Assembly (NCBI RefSeq): GCF_013373865.1
Contig: NC_050477.1
Span: 3,654,763-3,718,762 of the forward strand
Direction of reading: 5' to 3'
DNA: 64,000 bases
From: Monomorium pharaonis
Taxonomy: Eukaryota; Arthropoda; Insecta; Hymenoptera; Formicidae
Below, in pieces: positions 26,641 to 38,563 of this stretch; position 1 is the stretch's first letter; each line of letters starts with the position of its first letter. The position numbers and the translations under genes are program-made. Under the pieces are notes generated by a model that did not search any database, was not told the origin of the DNA, and was given only the letters and a program-made list of their open reading frames with translations.

Positions 26641-26869
26641 TCAGCATTCGTAGTTATTCATCATACCAGAGGAGTTACTTTGTACTATATTTTTGTCCGA
26701 ATATAGCCGCTGAAAGTGGTCAACATTCTTTACGTATATAACGTTTCCTCGTACTTCCTTTATTTCACGCATTATTTCGCGCCTGTAAGTGCTCAAAATT
26801 AATGCTTTATAATGTGCAATTCTCGACCGTACCATTTCAATTGACGGAAGCGCAAGTAATAAAATGTCG
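26641..26869 (-). CDS. Possible alternative last exon of ELYS
   Basis: Downstream of the normal ELYS stop (26974) there is a strong acceptor (TTTTCTTTTCACAG). It is followed by 76 codons read in the same phase as the normal last exon would require (two bases left over from exon 27572-27494). The encoded tail begins DILLLALPSIEMVRSRI and contains YRREIMREIKEVRGNVIYV. It has no AT-like compositional bias and ends at TGA 26641-26643. I do not recognise the sequence. It could be an alternative ELYS C-terminus or the last exon of an unseen small gene. Confidence 0.45.
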
Positions 26870-26973
26870 CTGTGAAAAGAAAAATGTGTGATAAATTTAC
26901 AAGTGTATTGAAAGATTTATAAAATCAAAATGTGCGTGACAGATTCGCTAGAACTGTCGAGAAGTTTTCAGTT

Positions 26974-29900
26974 TTAATCTGTTGTATTTTTGAATCTTTT
27001 AAATACAACGAATCTTTTTCGAAATCGCGCTCCGTAAGTATTTCTGACTAAACGAGCGCGTTGACTGGAACTGACGCCATGAGATTTCTTCTTAATAGGC
27101 TGTTGTTGTCCTTCCTGATAAGAACTCGGTATAAACGAGCTTATTTTTCTGCGAAAAATAAACATAAAGCATAATCCAGATTTTGTCTGTGTTACACACA
27201 CACACACACACGCACGCACGCACGCACACACACACACACACTCTCTCTCTCTCTCTCTCTCGTGAAAAAAGAAAAACTATTGAAGCTTAAAAAAGTAATT
27301 AACCTTTTACACTGATGCGATAAGCAATATCCAATGAAAGTTTTGCCTTTTCCGATGTAATGATCGAAAATGCAGAGCTTTCATTAAAAATCATCACTCA
27401 TCACGTTCAATGCGAGAACTGTAAGACAACAGAATGATGAAAAAAAATAATATGAAAGAGGAATAATTATCAGATCACTTAATAAATAACCACCTACGAT
27501 GTTGATTCAGAGAGATGTTTTTAGATCTGGTTTGAGGCGGTGAAAATACATACTTCGGGACTTCTCCAATGTCTGTAAATTAAAGACGATGATCTTATTA
27601 AACCGTGTTCAGTATTTAAATATCTCATGTTCGACAAGTGAATGGAATTACATCCCGGCGGATTAATCGATCAAGAATCAATTCTATTTAGCGTGCATAA
27701 AGTATAAATAAAATGATAAAAATCTCTTACTCCGAAAAGGAAAGAAAATTCCAAGAATAATTTACAAAGTAATTTTGGCAAGCTATTATTTGTAGAACAT
27801 TCGCTCCTCTCTCTCCCCTTCCCGCAACGTACGACCATTCACTTGGCAAACAGTTTATTTTTCCAGTTACCTTTCTCATTCAATGGCACGTCGTCCGTTT
27901 TTTCCGGCAGCGAGAAGGAAAATAAATTGCTAGACTCTTGACTCACGCTGGTCTTGCGCGGTCTACCTCGTTTCCGCTTTTCTGGTAGCGAGGAAAATAA
28001 ATTACTGGTCTCTTGACTCACGCTGATCTTGCGCGCTGATCTACCTCGTCTCGGCTTCGTCACAGTGTTCTTTTTCGTTTCCTCGATTATCGCGAGTGAC
28101 ATCGCCCTTTTTTTAGAAGTCTGTACAACTGACTGCACGGTTTCGCCATCCGGCTTTTCATCTCTTTCAAGTTTTACTCTATCCTCACTTTCTACAAGCT
28201 CTTCCGCTATCGGTGAAACTGGCGCGATACTCGCGTCAACATTTCTGACTCTCCTTTTCATCTCCGTCATATCGTGTATTACATCGACGCTGGACGCTCT
28301 TCTCTCTCTAACGTTACTTTGCACAGCCTTCTTTCTGGTGGATCTCGTCTCTCTCAATGGTGAACTTAAAATCTCCTCCAATTCTTCTGGTATGGACAGT
28401 ACAGATGTGCTTCGAACGCGCGCACTTGTCGTTAGTCTACCGACAGTCGCTTTCACACGTCTCCCGGAAGATTCGGTCCTCGCATCTTCTTCCGGAGACT
28501 CCTCCTCGGCGACCTCAGAGATGATCTCCTTCACAACACTACTGGATCTACGTTGCTGTGATCCTCCTTCTCTTCCTATTACGGATTGCGTCATCATCTC
28601 CTTAGGTACCGAATTACCGCGTTTTCGAGTCATCTTAATAACTGACTGTTTTGAACGTCCCTCCTTATCCAAATCCCTCGTGGATAATCTCAACGATCTG
28701 TTTGCCGTTACATCCGTCGTATCAGACGACACCGAAGACTTTCTCGCACGCCGCAAAAATCTCTTGTTCTCAACTTCCTCATCATCGCTCGTCAATCTCG
28801 CGAGCGACGTCGCGCTTTCTGACCTCCTCTCAGCGAAATTCCCCTCAGCTTTCACAGACGCCGAGTCTGTCTCTAATTCTTTTCTCGCGAAAGAAGCGAG
28901 TCTCGTGCTTCTTCTCATCAGTTGGTCTTTGACGCTCTCGGAGTCGCTGTCTTTCGTCTCGACTTGTAGCATCTCCTTCGTCACAGATGTACATCTGCGA
29001 CCTCTTCTCACCAACTGTTGCACGTCGGAATCAGTTCCTAATTGCCACTCAAGATTCTCGTCTCTCGGCATCGAGCCCATTAGCACATCCTTGACGAGAG
29101 AACTCGCTCTTCGACCACGTAATTTTTTCAGCGGAGAATCCATTCTCATCTCTTTCGATGCCGAACTCGCTCTTCTCGAACGCGACAGTTTTTCAAACTC
29201 TCGCGATTGCGGAGGCAAAGCTTTCTCAGCATCTACACCTGACGTCGACAGTGACGGTGAATCTCTCGTTGTCAAATCCACGCTTTGTAACCAGTCATGC
29301 GGGGAAGACGCACCTCCCGTGTCCTGCGACAGAGAGTCCTTCGTCATCGAGCTCGCTCTTTGTGAACGAGTGATTTTCCCCAGTTCTGCTTGCCGCACCC
29401 AAGTATCTGCTATATTATTTCCTGTTGAACTCGCTGTACGTGACCTAGTCATACGTACGGATGAAATATCCGTGGTCTCAACTCGATTCCTCTCACTTTT
29501 CTCTTCAGAGAAACACTGAACACCAGACAGCTTCCTTTCGGACGTCTCCTTGGATACGGTCTCCTCGATTTTACTGTCGTCTATTTTATACAGTTTTACA
29601 TAGCAAATTTTGTTTGACGCCTTGTCATCGGCAACGTCAGACCGCGGTAGAGTCTTAGCGAGACTTTTCTTTGAAACGCTCTGTTTCCTACCTAACTTGT
29701 CAACCCGATTTTTCTCACCATTTTTCTCCACTTGAACACTTTGCGTGATGCAGTGTTTTTGTAAATTGGAGTATCCGTTTTTCGCTTTTGGCTCTTCAGT
29801 TTCTCTAATACTGGAATCGGATTCATCGTCCGTAATATTCGGCATGTCGCCATAGAACAATGTATGTTCCGAATGAACAATTGGCATCGAATGGGTCTTG

Positions 29901-32900
29901 ACTTTGTTATTATCTGCGTCAGGTACTGCCGGTGTCGTAGCTCTACTATTTACTGATTCATCGTCGGTCAAATCAACGTCATCTATTGCTCGCATTGAGT
30001 TTCGCAAGCCGTTGGGTTTCGTTGTGCTGCGGCCTTCCGTTCCGTATTCAAAACTCCAAGTCTCGAGAAACAAATTAGAAGCAGGAACTTGACTGTCTAA
30101 TTGCATCTGCATATCGCAGGGTAGACTCTCAAATGTCTCGTACTCGTCGCTATTATTGTCCTCACAAACATCTCGAATTATTTCTTCGTCAACCTCATGC
30201 GAAACAGTAGGCCCTGATTCCGCGACTTTTTCAGATTCAGAAAATAATACGGGCATTTCGTACTCTCGTAAATTCGAATTAGCTTCTCTCGCAATTCTTC
30301 CGTTATTGTATTTGTTCTGTCGCGCGCGATGACTCTCGGTCTCTAAATTAGCTTCTTGTTTCGCGTGATCGCTTTTATCGCTACAGCCAGACCGTTCAAC
30401 AGGCACAGTAGATATCTTAGACTCGTTTAGCACGTTAAGATCTTCCTCTATTTTATACACGGTATTCAAATCGTCTACCTCCATTGTTCGTTTTTCATTA
30501 ATAGACATTTGAGGAATTATAATCTTCGTTAACGGAGTAGACGAAATAGCAAGTCTATCGTTACCATCTCTTTCCATGGACAATTTCCATTGCGACGGAC
30601 TGGTGCGTCCTGATCTCGGATAGCTAATGTCGACGCTGCTGTCAGAAGACAATATGGTAGTCGAGTAGATGGAAGTCGACAATAACGAGCTACGTCTTTT
30701 CGGTGTACCTGAGATAAATGATTGTTTATTCATCCCTTCGGAAGTTGACGAAGTTGCAGAGAAACTACTTGTTTTCCTCGCGCAAAATTCCTTCTCTGAC
30801 ATTTGTACGGACGATTGTAAGGCACTTCTTCTGAGACTAGGTCGCGGACGAGCGTAGCAATAAATCTTATTGGAAGTAACGCTATTGTCACTCAAAACCG
30901 CGCTTTCACAATATGCTAATTTGCTGTTCGCGTTTGGACTGAAGAATGCATTGTTACTTGCTTCATTTGAATTCGGTGGAATATCGATCTCGTTATCGTT
31001 TTGTTCCGCCTTCTCCTCTTCCTGTTCCTGCTTTTGCTTTTGCTCTTCCTCTTTCTTTTCGTCTTCCTCCTCCTCCTCGTCCGTCTCCGTCTCCTTCTCC
31101 TCCTTTTGTTTCTTTTGCTCTTCTTCCTCATACACTAAAGCTTTCTTAGATTGACTAATGTTAAATCGTATCTGTCTATTAACTTTCCTCTCCTTTTCAG
31201 ATCTATCGTCAGTCTCCTTTGTTTGAACCGTCGCGATAGGAGACTCAGTCAAGCTTCCTACAAGTCGTCCTTTAATCTTCAAAATTGATTGTGGCGTCTC
31301 TAAATCCTTGCTGTTCATAAAAATGGACTTACGCTTTACCAGAGGTGTCTCAAACGTCTCCATCAATTCAGATTCTCTAGAAATTTGTCTACTCGGCGAC
31401 ACGACGTTGCCTTCCAATAATTTCTGGCGTTTTACGCCGTCCGACATTATATCATCCGCATCTTCCTCATTTTCTTCATAGATCTGATCAACGGTGCGTT
31501 TGCCGCGACTCTTACGCATCAGCGCCGGGAACGATACACAGTTGACATTTACACTGCAATTGTTGAGTCTTAACGATGTGCAAGGCGCACTAACAAACGG
31601 GATCTGACACTTGTCTCCTCGTTGATAGGTTTCTCTGGCTTTGGTGATGACCGTTTCATATATACTGCGCAGTCTATCGTGGCTCTTGCAATGCGACATT
31701 GGTCTGGAATAACGTATCTTTAAATCCGCGTCCGAATTTGTCGTGGCCACATTTGTGGAGAATCGTTTCGTAACATCAGGCAAGGTCGTGTCATACGCGC
31801 CAAGCATATTGAACGACGTGGATTGCACGTCTCTGGCCAAGTTGGACTGATACTGTTGGACATTAGGATAGCCGCCAATTACCTCCGTGTAACGGCATCG
31901 TTGTAAATAGTACAACAGACGCAAGTCTTCCATCCTGTTCTCTTCGAGAAACTTAACAAATACTTCCTCCTCTTCCGAGTCCAAGACTAAATGCAGAATT
32001 TCATCGAGCTTGTCGTATTTCTTACACGCCCTGAAGAAGCTAGTCAGCAGTTGTTCGTAGTGACAGGGTGGCCGACGATGGAAAGCTGACTGTACTAAAC
32101 CATGTTCCACCGAGAGGCTCATAGCTATACCTTGTTCCTCCATGGAGAACAGGGGAGGTTTCCTCACACGAAGATATATGAGCGCTAATTTGTGTTGGTT
32201 ATTACGCACCAAAGTACGCAATATAAGTCTGTGATGCCAATCCTTAATGTCGGAATCGCAGACTAACTGTCCGGTCACTGTGTCGAGGAATTCTTGATAA
32301 TTTTCGTGATCGAGCAACCAGAATGCCTGAGTGAGCTTAATGAGACTAGGGCTCATCATAAATGCGGACGGATATTTAATCAGCTGTTTCACTGCGGGAT
32401 ACAGCCGTTGCAACAGCATAGTCAGATCCATTAGGAGATAAATTGTGATCTGATGTCTGCAATTGATTTCATTCGCTTCCGTCTGATGACAGTCAGTTAA
32501 GTAAGATCGCAGTAGAGATTGCAACGATGGCGGTGGATAGTAGCCATACGTGGCGACGCTACCCTCTCTTTCCCACTGTGCTTTCAATATCGAACACTCG
32601 CGCATTATCAGCTCGTCAATAAATAAATCCTCCTTTTCGTCATTGTCGCTATTTTTCTTCTGTAACAATTGTGCTCGTTTCTCTCTGTAAAGCCGCGAAA
32701 GCTTTTCATAGGGATAAGGCACTCTTAGCGCTAACGAGATGGGTAGTGTATTCTTTTCTTTTCTTCGTTGTTGCTCTTGCCTCACTTCCGCTTCTTTCGC
32801 TACAGTTTCCTCCATCTCTTCCCCTTCCTCTTCTTCCTCCTCCTCTAAATCTTGCGACTCAGGCAACAGTCCCACGTCGTAGAACCAAAGGAGTACTTGA

Positions 32901-35425
32901 AAATACGTGGACACGCGTCTCAACGTCCGTCGTTGCTTCGTCAAGTCCATCGCCGTGCATGGCAATTTACCCACTACGTTTGACAAACATTCTAATTGTT
33001 GCGAACAAAATCGCAAGGTTTTCACGTCAGCTTCGCCAATGCTGCTACCTGACTGATCAAACAGAGGAATGCAGAGTCGATCCGCAATCAGTTTTATTGT
33101 AGAAGCTCTCTGGATACCCCATTTAAGAAAAGTAGGATACAAATAAGAGGCACTACCGTCTGACCATTCTATAGCACATTTTATGAGAAAAGTGGACCAG
33201 CGCTGTTCCAAGCAAAGTGACAGCAACATTTCTCGTTGTGCGTTCTGATCGCTCGAAAACGAGAATTCTGAATTGAACGGCACCAATCCGACGGAGAGAC
33301 ATTTGTGAAACGTCTCAAACGGTTGTATCAGTATGGCTGGACCCACCGTAGCTATTTCGCGTAACAAATCAGTCTGAATGCCACGTGTCATCCAGAACGT
33401 CAGTTTCGTCGAGCTCAACTCCATCCATTCGAGTGACAAGGAATTGGGATAGAACAGTTCCTCAGGTGGACTCGGACCATTACTGGAGAACTCTTGCAAA
33501 CTGTGTGGAATATATGCAAAACTTATGACTCGATCGTCTCCTTCCCCATTTTGCGCATCTGATCGCGTACGATACGTTGCCAATATGCTGTTTGGATTCT
33601 GGCACTCACCAATGGTATGTGGCATTTGTTCTTTATACCACTGATTCAGATCAAACAGATACACTCGATCGTTGGTGGCAATAAGTAATAAGTTATCATC
33701 GCCTCTTCTACCAACCAATTCGGTCTGTTCCGGATTGGACTCTCTCTCAACAGTGCGCAAATCGACAATCTTGTCTCCTTCGTTCAGCTCGGTTTCGAAC
33801 TTCAAACTAGGATCGTCTTCCAAATTGAAGTACAAGTTTATCTCTCTATCACAGTATTTCCTTTCGAATAACATGGCGTACATTCGCAATATTGGTGGTG
33901 CTTTTGACAATTCATCCTGAAACACTACCCATAAGTAATAAAAAGGTCGAGGATCATCCGTAGGTTCCAACAAGGCTAGATGCGTAACTGTCATGTTCTC
34001 ATCTATTGGTGTACTAATCCATCCTATGGAACCATCATTTTGCCAAATTATTACTCTGCCCAAACAGCCAGAAATTAAGCAGCCAATTTTTACAGAACTA
34101 ATCATCACTGTGGTCAGATTCTCGCCAAGCAAAGGAGATGATTCAAAATCTTCTCTGTTGAAGCCAATATGTTTTTCAATACCTAACAACATATTGAATT
34201 TATAACTTTTAATGTCAGTGATAATATTAATTAATATTGATTAGAGACTGAATGCATATACAAATATAATATACATGTAGAAAAGAATACATCTCCCCCC
34301 CCCCTCCCTCTTTCTCTCAATCTTGTTCCACATTCTTACTTAATAATATTCATATACTTTGATAAATATGTAATATAATATCATACTTACGGCTGTCAAG
34401 CAAATTGTAAGCTGCATGCTTTTCTCGAATGGATTGATATCTCTCTCTATCAGAAATTTGTTTCATTGATGGAAAGTCTATCTCTGCAGGTGATGCTTCA
34501 TCTCGAACGATAAATGAATCGTGGGTGTCCCATATAGTTCTTCGTAGATCGATCATGATATGATGAAGATTACGCAAAGCTACACAGGCCATTCCATCCA
34601 TTTCACTTAGTATGTTATCAGGTCTCTTATCATTGAACTCCTCCCATTCTGCACCACCCGCCACAACGCATACTTGTTCAATCCCACATGGTAACTGTAA
34701 AGTGTAGAGATAATTTTTAATTGAAATTACAATTCTTAATAATAATTCGAAATGAGAATAATTTGGAGAATATTTGAATAATACTTACACGAATAGCTCT
34801 TAAGACACGGGACGTAGCACAATCAAATATACATAATAAACCAAAAGAATCTTTCAGTTTGCTCGCACAATTATCTATTCCAACCAACAGCAATGGAAAT
34901 TCTCCAGATTGCGCGGGAAATTGAGAAACGGACGTAACGACACCACGAAATGTCCAACTACTAATGCTCTCTCCTACTTTTGCATTGAAGATTATCAAGT
35001 GGCAATCATAGCTCAACCACGCATACGTTGCATTATACAGAAATCCCCCGTGACATTCGCCAATATTGTCGTGCTCTTGGAGATTCGTAGACGGCGAACC
35101 ATGCTCTAAATTCCTTATCCAGTTGGACACGGGAAATTGAAGATTTACAATCCTGCGAATCTGTGGAAAGTGAGGAAACCAATTATGCATATAAGCGGTA
35201 TAAGCGATGAACTCTCTCCTGTTTATCTTAAATAGGTTTTCAAATGGGAAATTTTTCTATTTTTGGTACAAGTAAAAAAATAAACGTTCAATTTAGAACG
35301 TTACTCGTGAATTATGCTCATGATAGAATAGATAAAGGGTAAGCTCCATCGCGATAATACAATTAAAATACATATTTCATAGTGTAGCGCGTTACCTCGC
35401 AGTTGACTTCCTCTAACTCCCTCAT
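26974..35425 (-). CDS. AHCTF1: ELYS (AHCTF1/MEL-28) nucleoporin
   Basis: ELYS binds chromatin and recruits the Nup107-160 complex to seed nuclear pores after mitosis. Exons in transcription order are 35425-35396, 35226-34789, 34694-34391, 34182-27871, 27572-27494 and 27148-26974, giving 2,445 residues with all phases closing. Residues 1 to about 500 form the N-terminal propeller (ISSWTFRGVVTSVSQFPAQ, LGRVIIWQNDGSIGWIS). About 500-1,000 is the helical ELYS domain (YPPPSLQSLLRSYLTD, WLLDHENYQEFLD). The rest is acidic to basic and disordered. It contains TPQSILKIKGRL, a tandem series of RRxSSxxKE-like units, and AT-hooks (PRRGRSARK; KRKRGRPRK near residue 2,330). The spliced tail KYVFSPPQTRSKN and the final arginine-rich exon match the vertebrate C-terminus. 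The gene is divergent from FAM32A. The first exon (MRELEEVNCE) is the least certain. Confidence 0.92.
27195..27261. repeat. (CA)n/(CGCA)n/(CT)n compound microsatellite
   Basis: A CA run, CGCA units, a second CA run and about ten CT units lie in the ELYS intron between the last two coding exons. Confidence 0.96.
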
Positions 35426-35772
35426 ATCTCTCAGACCAGCTACCGAAATATCATCGATAAAAGTGTTCGCATTGAAAAACCGTTTTTGCTAGGTTCTCGT
35501 GGCGCTCGTCCTAAGGAGGTTATGATACCGCCAAACCTCACATTTGTTCTCGTGACCGCCCGGGATCATACGTGAGAGATGAAATTGCACGTGTAATGGA
35601 AAATAATTTAACAGAAGAACGCAATGATAACACAATTCGAATTTGTATCACGCAACTGATATTATCTATCGTTCATTTTGCTACTCTTTCTTTCTCGTTT
35701 TAATGTATTTTAAAACCGCAAACTGCTACGAATACTACAACGGCTGGCACAGTAGCAACCGGCGACTGTACT

Positions 35773-35897
35773 CTAGTTTACACCGAGCACTTGGTACGCG
35801 TATCAAATAGTAAATAACTAGTGAATGTGTTTAATCATTGGCTGATCAGCTTAAATTCACTACTTGATACGCGTACCAAGTGCTCGGTGTAAACTAG
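35773..35897. mobile_element. Hairpin element family f, complete copy
   Basis: This 125-bp element has ends CTAGTTTACACCGAGCACTT and complement, and the stem includes GGTACGCGTATCAA. The centre contains ATCATTGGCTGATC. It is nearly identical to copies at 36037, 37339 and 44800. Confidence 0.9.
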
Positions 35898-36021
35898 AGC
35901 TGTGGCTACGGTCCACTTGACGCTACAAACGTTTCGAAGCGTTCTTTGATTGGTCAATTCGTAAAAATCTTTGTTTTGATTGGTCAATCAAACGCTTCGA
36001 AGAATTTGTAGCGTCAAGTGG
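35898..36021. mobile_element. Hairpin element family i
   Basis: GGTCCACTTGACGCTACAAA pairs with TTTGTAGCGTCAAGTGGACC. The inner stem has AACGTTTCGAAGCG, and TGATTGGTCAAT is near the loop. It sits exactly between two family f copies. Confidence 0.82.
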
Positions 36022-36036
36022 ACCGCAGCCTTTGCT

Positions 36037-36163
36037 CTAGTTTACACCGAGCACTTGGTACGCGTATCAAGTAGTGAATTTAAGCTGATCAGCCAATGAT
36101 TAAACACATTCACTAGTTATTTACTATTTAATACGCGTACCAAGTGCTCTCGGTGTAAACTAG
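36037..36163. mobile_element. Hairpin element family f, inverted copy
   Basis: This copy has the same sequence as 35773-35897 in opposite orientation, with a CTCT insertion near its right end. Confidence 0.9.
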
Positions 36164-36172
36164 GTCATAGCT

Positions 36173-36433
36173 CTAGTTTACACTGGCCTAGTTTACATCG
36201 TGCATTTGATACGCGTATCAAATAGTAAATAACTAGTGAATGTGTTTAATCATTGGCTGATCAGCTTAAATTCACTACTTGATACGCGTATCAAATGCAC
36301 GATGTAAACTAGGCCACTGAGCACTTAGTACGCGTATCAAGTAGTGAATTTAAGCTGATCAGCCAATGATTAAACACATTCACTAGTTATTTACTATTTG
36401 ATACGCGTGTACCAAGTGCTCGGTGTAAACTAG
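36173..36433. mobile_element. Family f element interrupted by a diverged f element (ACT duplication)
   Basis: The outer f element starts CTAGTTTACACT and resumes at GAGCACTTAGTACGCG. The 131-bp insert at 36185-36315 has ends GGCCTAGTTTACAT and complement and is flanked by ACT on both sides (36182-36184, 36316-36318). The insert shares the central half of family f but has a different outer stem (GCATTTGATACGCG). Confidence 0.85.
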
Positions 36434-36437
36434 GTCA

Positions 36438-36560
36438 TAGCGTTTGACGCATGCGCAGAGAGAGCAAGTATCATGATATACCTTTCTCTCTCGCACAGAT
36501 CTTGGACACACTTTCAGTGCTGGCATTCCTCCTCCATGTATATATACTCAAAGGTCAAAT
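36438..36560. repeat. Solo arm of a ~330-bp inverted repeat (second copy at 55096-55217)
   Basis: The ~120-bp stretch with GCATGCGCAGAGAGAGCAAG and TCTTGGACACACTTTC is nearly identical to 55096-55217, and its complement lies at about 54885-55005. A short remnant with TATATATACTCAAAGATC is at about 16030. It has no function-bearing frame. Confidence 0.75.
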
Positions 36561-36983
36561 CTTATATTCTTGAAACGAGAATCCTAGATGTCGTATGCGA
36601 TATTGGCTTAGTTTACATCGTGTATTTGATACGCGTATCAGGTACCATATTCGTATCAAATTCGTACTAAATATTTAGTACGCACGATGTAAACGCTGCC
36701 GGATCAATTTGGTACGAGCGTATCAAGTAGGAGTATCGTACTAAACTGATACGCGTACCAAGTGATACAAATGTCGATGTAAACGCATAAAACGCATTTT
36801 AGAGAGAATTTAGCAATTGAGCATAACCTCAGTGCTAAAATCTAAAAACCGGTGTGAAAATGTCTTAGTAGGAGACATCAACATGAATTAAATTTGTATT
36901 ATATTTTTCACAGTACATGCTTAGTACATTCGATGTAAACGTGCCCGTACTAAGGCTTTGGTGCGCACCAAACTTAATACGCG

Positions 36984-37310
36984 TACCAGAGAGAAACCTG
37001 AGAGCGGCCACCGCGGCCTTTTTCGTGCGACCGATATTTGACTAGCATCAGCGCCAAACGTGGATGTAAAGTCTGTTTTACATTAATCGCAAGCAGCTAG
37101 TTGCGACTTGCGACATCCAATAGGCGCTTAGTTTCTAGTTAAAGCTCGACATTTATTGGGTGTTGCAAATTACAACTGGCGACTGCAATTAATGTAAAAC
37201 GGGCTTTACATCCACGTTTGGCGCTGATGCTAGTCAATGCTAGTCAAATATTGGTCGCACGAAAAAAGCTACGGTGGCCGCTCTCAGGTTCCTCTCTGCG
37301 CGTACTAAGG
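36984..37310. mobile_element. Hairpin element family j, copy 1 (~325 bp)
   Basis: Ends CAGAGAGAAACCTGAGAGCG and complement. Long arms contain GCCAAACGTGGATGTAAAG, and CCAATAGGCG and TTATTGGGTG lie close to the loop. A second copy in the opposite orientation lies at about 37586-37880. Confidence 0.87.
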
Positions 37311-37338
37311 TTTTGACGATGTAAACTAAGCCATTGAC

Positions 37339-37914
37339 CTAGTTTACACCGAGCACTTGGTACGCGTATCAAATAGTAAATAACTAGTGAATGTGTTTAA
37401 TCATTGGCTGATCAACTTAAATTCACTACTTGATACGCGTACCAATACAATATCGCATACATAGGCCGGTAATCATAGTCGGATCTTATATTTAAGATCA
37501 TCTTAAGTACTGTCTTAAGATGCCATCAACCAATCACAGAGCTATATTAACATCTTAAGACATTGCTTGAGACGATCTCAAGAATAGACCTCCTGAGAGC
37601 GGCCATCGCGGCTTTTTTCGTACGACCAATATGACTAGCATCAGCGCCAAACGTGGATGTAAAGCCCGTTCTACATTAATTGCAGTCGCCAGTTGCAATT
37701 TGCAACACCCAATAAATGTCGAGCTTTAACTAGAAACTAAGCGCCTATTGGATGTCGCAAGTCGCAACTAGCTGCTTGCGATTAATGTAAAACAGACTTT
37801 ACATCCACGTTTGGCGCTGATGCTAGTCAAATATCGGTCGCACGAAAAAGGCCGCGGTGGCCGCTCTCAGGTCCTCTCTGTTGATACGCGTACCAAGTGC
37901 TCTGTGTAAACTAG
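37339..37914. mobile_element. Family f element interrupted by k and j elements
   Basis: The left part of f (37339-37444) and its right end (37881-37914, GGTACGCG...AAACTAG side) are separated by a family k element (about 37463-37585, GGCCGGTAATCATAGTC). That element lacks its right end and is followed directly by family j copy 2 (37586-37880). The missing part of k implies a deletion associated with the j insertion. Confidence 0.78.
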
Positions 37915-37917
37915 AGG

Positions 37918-38036
37918 TTTGTTCTTGGTAGCTGTATTACTGTACTGTACAATAAGTTAGAATGAGAAAAAATATATTTGCTCAGTTTAACTTATTGCAC
38001 CAGTACAGCAGTGCAGCGATGAAGAACAGGCCTTAG
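37918..38036. mobile_element. Hairpin element family l, copy 1
   Basis: TTTGTTCTTGGTAGCTG pairs with the right end GCAGCGATGAAGAACAGGCC. The inner stem has ACTGTACTGTACAATAAGTT. Another copy is at 54712-54833. Confidence 0.8.
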
Positions 38037-38127
38037 GTCTTTGTCTCTTTTCGTGTTGGACATCCCTACCACTCCGTTTTCTAGAAGGAAAGAAGCGCCA
38101 CAGCCACACATACGAGCAGTACGACAG

Positions 38128-38446
38128 GGGCTCGATTCTTGAATTCATTCGCAAGAAAACGTATGCGCAAATACCCGCTCTAACAGAAAAGTTGCAAGTT
38201 TATTGGTTAAAAGTCATACGATAGCCAATAAATTTTCAACTTTTCTGTAAGAACAGAATTTGCGAATACGTATCTCTTGCAAATGAATTCAAGGGTCTGT
38301 TCGCGTCACATGCCCCAACATGCTCCTATTCACCCCAACGCACTCTAATACGTTGATTCCGATGACGCCAACCTATTAGAATGCGTTGGAGTGAGTAGGA
38401 GCATGTCGGAGCATGGCGACGCGAACAAACCACAAGAATCGAGCCC
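38128..38446. mobile_element. Family b copy 3 with family e inserted in its right arm
   Basis: The family b arms are split at GAATTCAA/AAGAATCG by family e (38293-38433). This is the same arm position that was hit by a different element in the copy at 16115. Confidence 0.88.
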
Positions 38447-38563
38447 CTGTTCAGTTCCTTCCCCCTGTTTCCTTCCCTCCCATCGTTCATCTACGGACCT
38501 AACGGACCGTGAGGTGTATTTTGCGTTATAAATTTTGTATACGATAATTAAAATTAGCTAACA

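Larger units (their letters stand above)
35426..38563. other. Divergent ELYS/FAM32A interval filled with hairpin elements
   Basis: From 35773 to 38449 almost every base belongs to palindromic elements of families b, e, f, i, j, k and l, listed separately. No gene is present. The interval must contain both promoters. FAM32A begins 115 bp after the last element. Confidence 0.85.

Noticed and set aside
28029..29519. 496-residue open frame on the plus strand
   Set aside because: It is exactly antisense to the ELYS coding exon. Its serine/leucine-rich content follows from the complement of the arginine/glutamate/serine-rich ELYS tail. It has no splice logic or domain of its own.
36473..36670. 65-residue frame also seen in part at 55042-55227
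   Set aside because: The shared peptide arises because both loci carry the same non-coding inverted-repeat arm. There is no start context, and the frame differs outside the arm.
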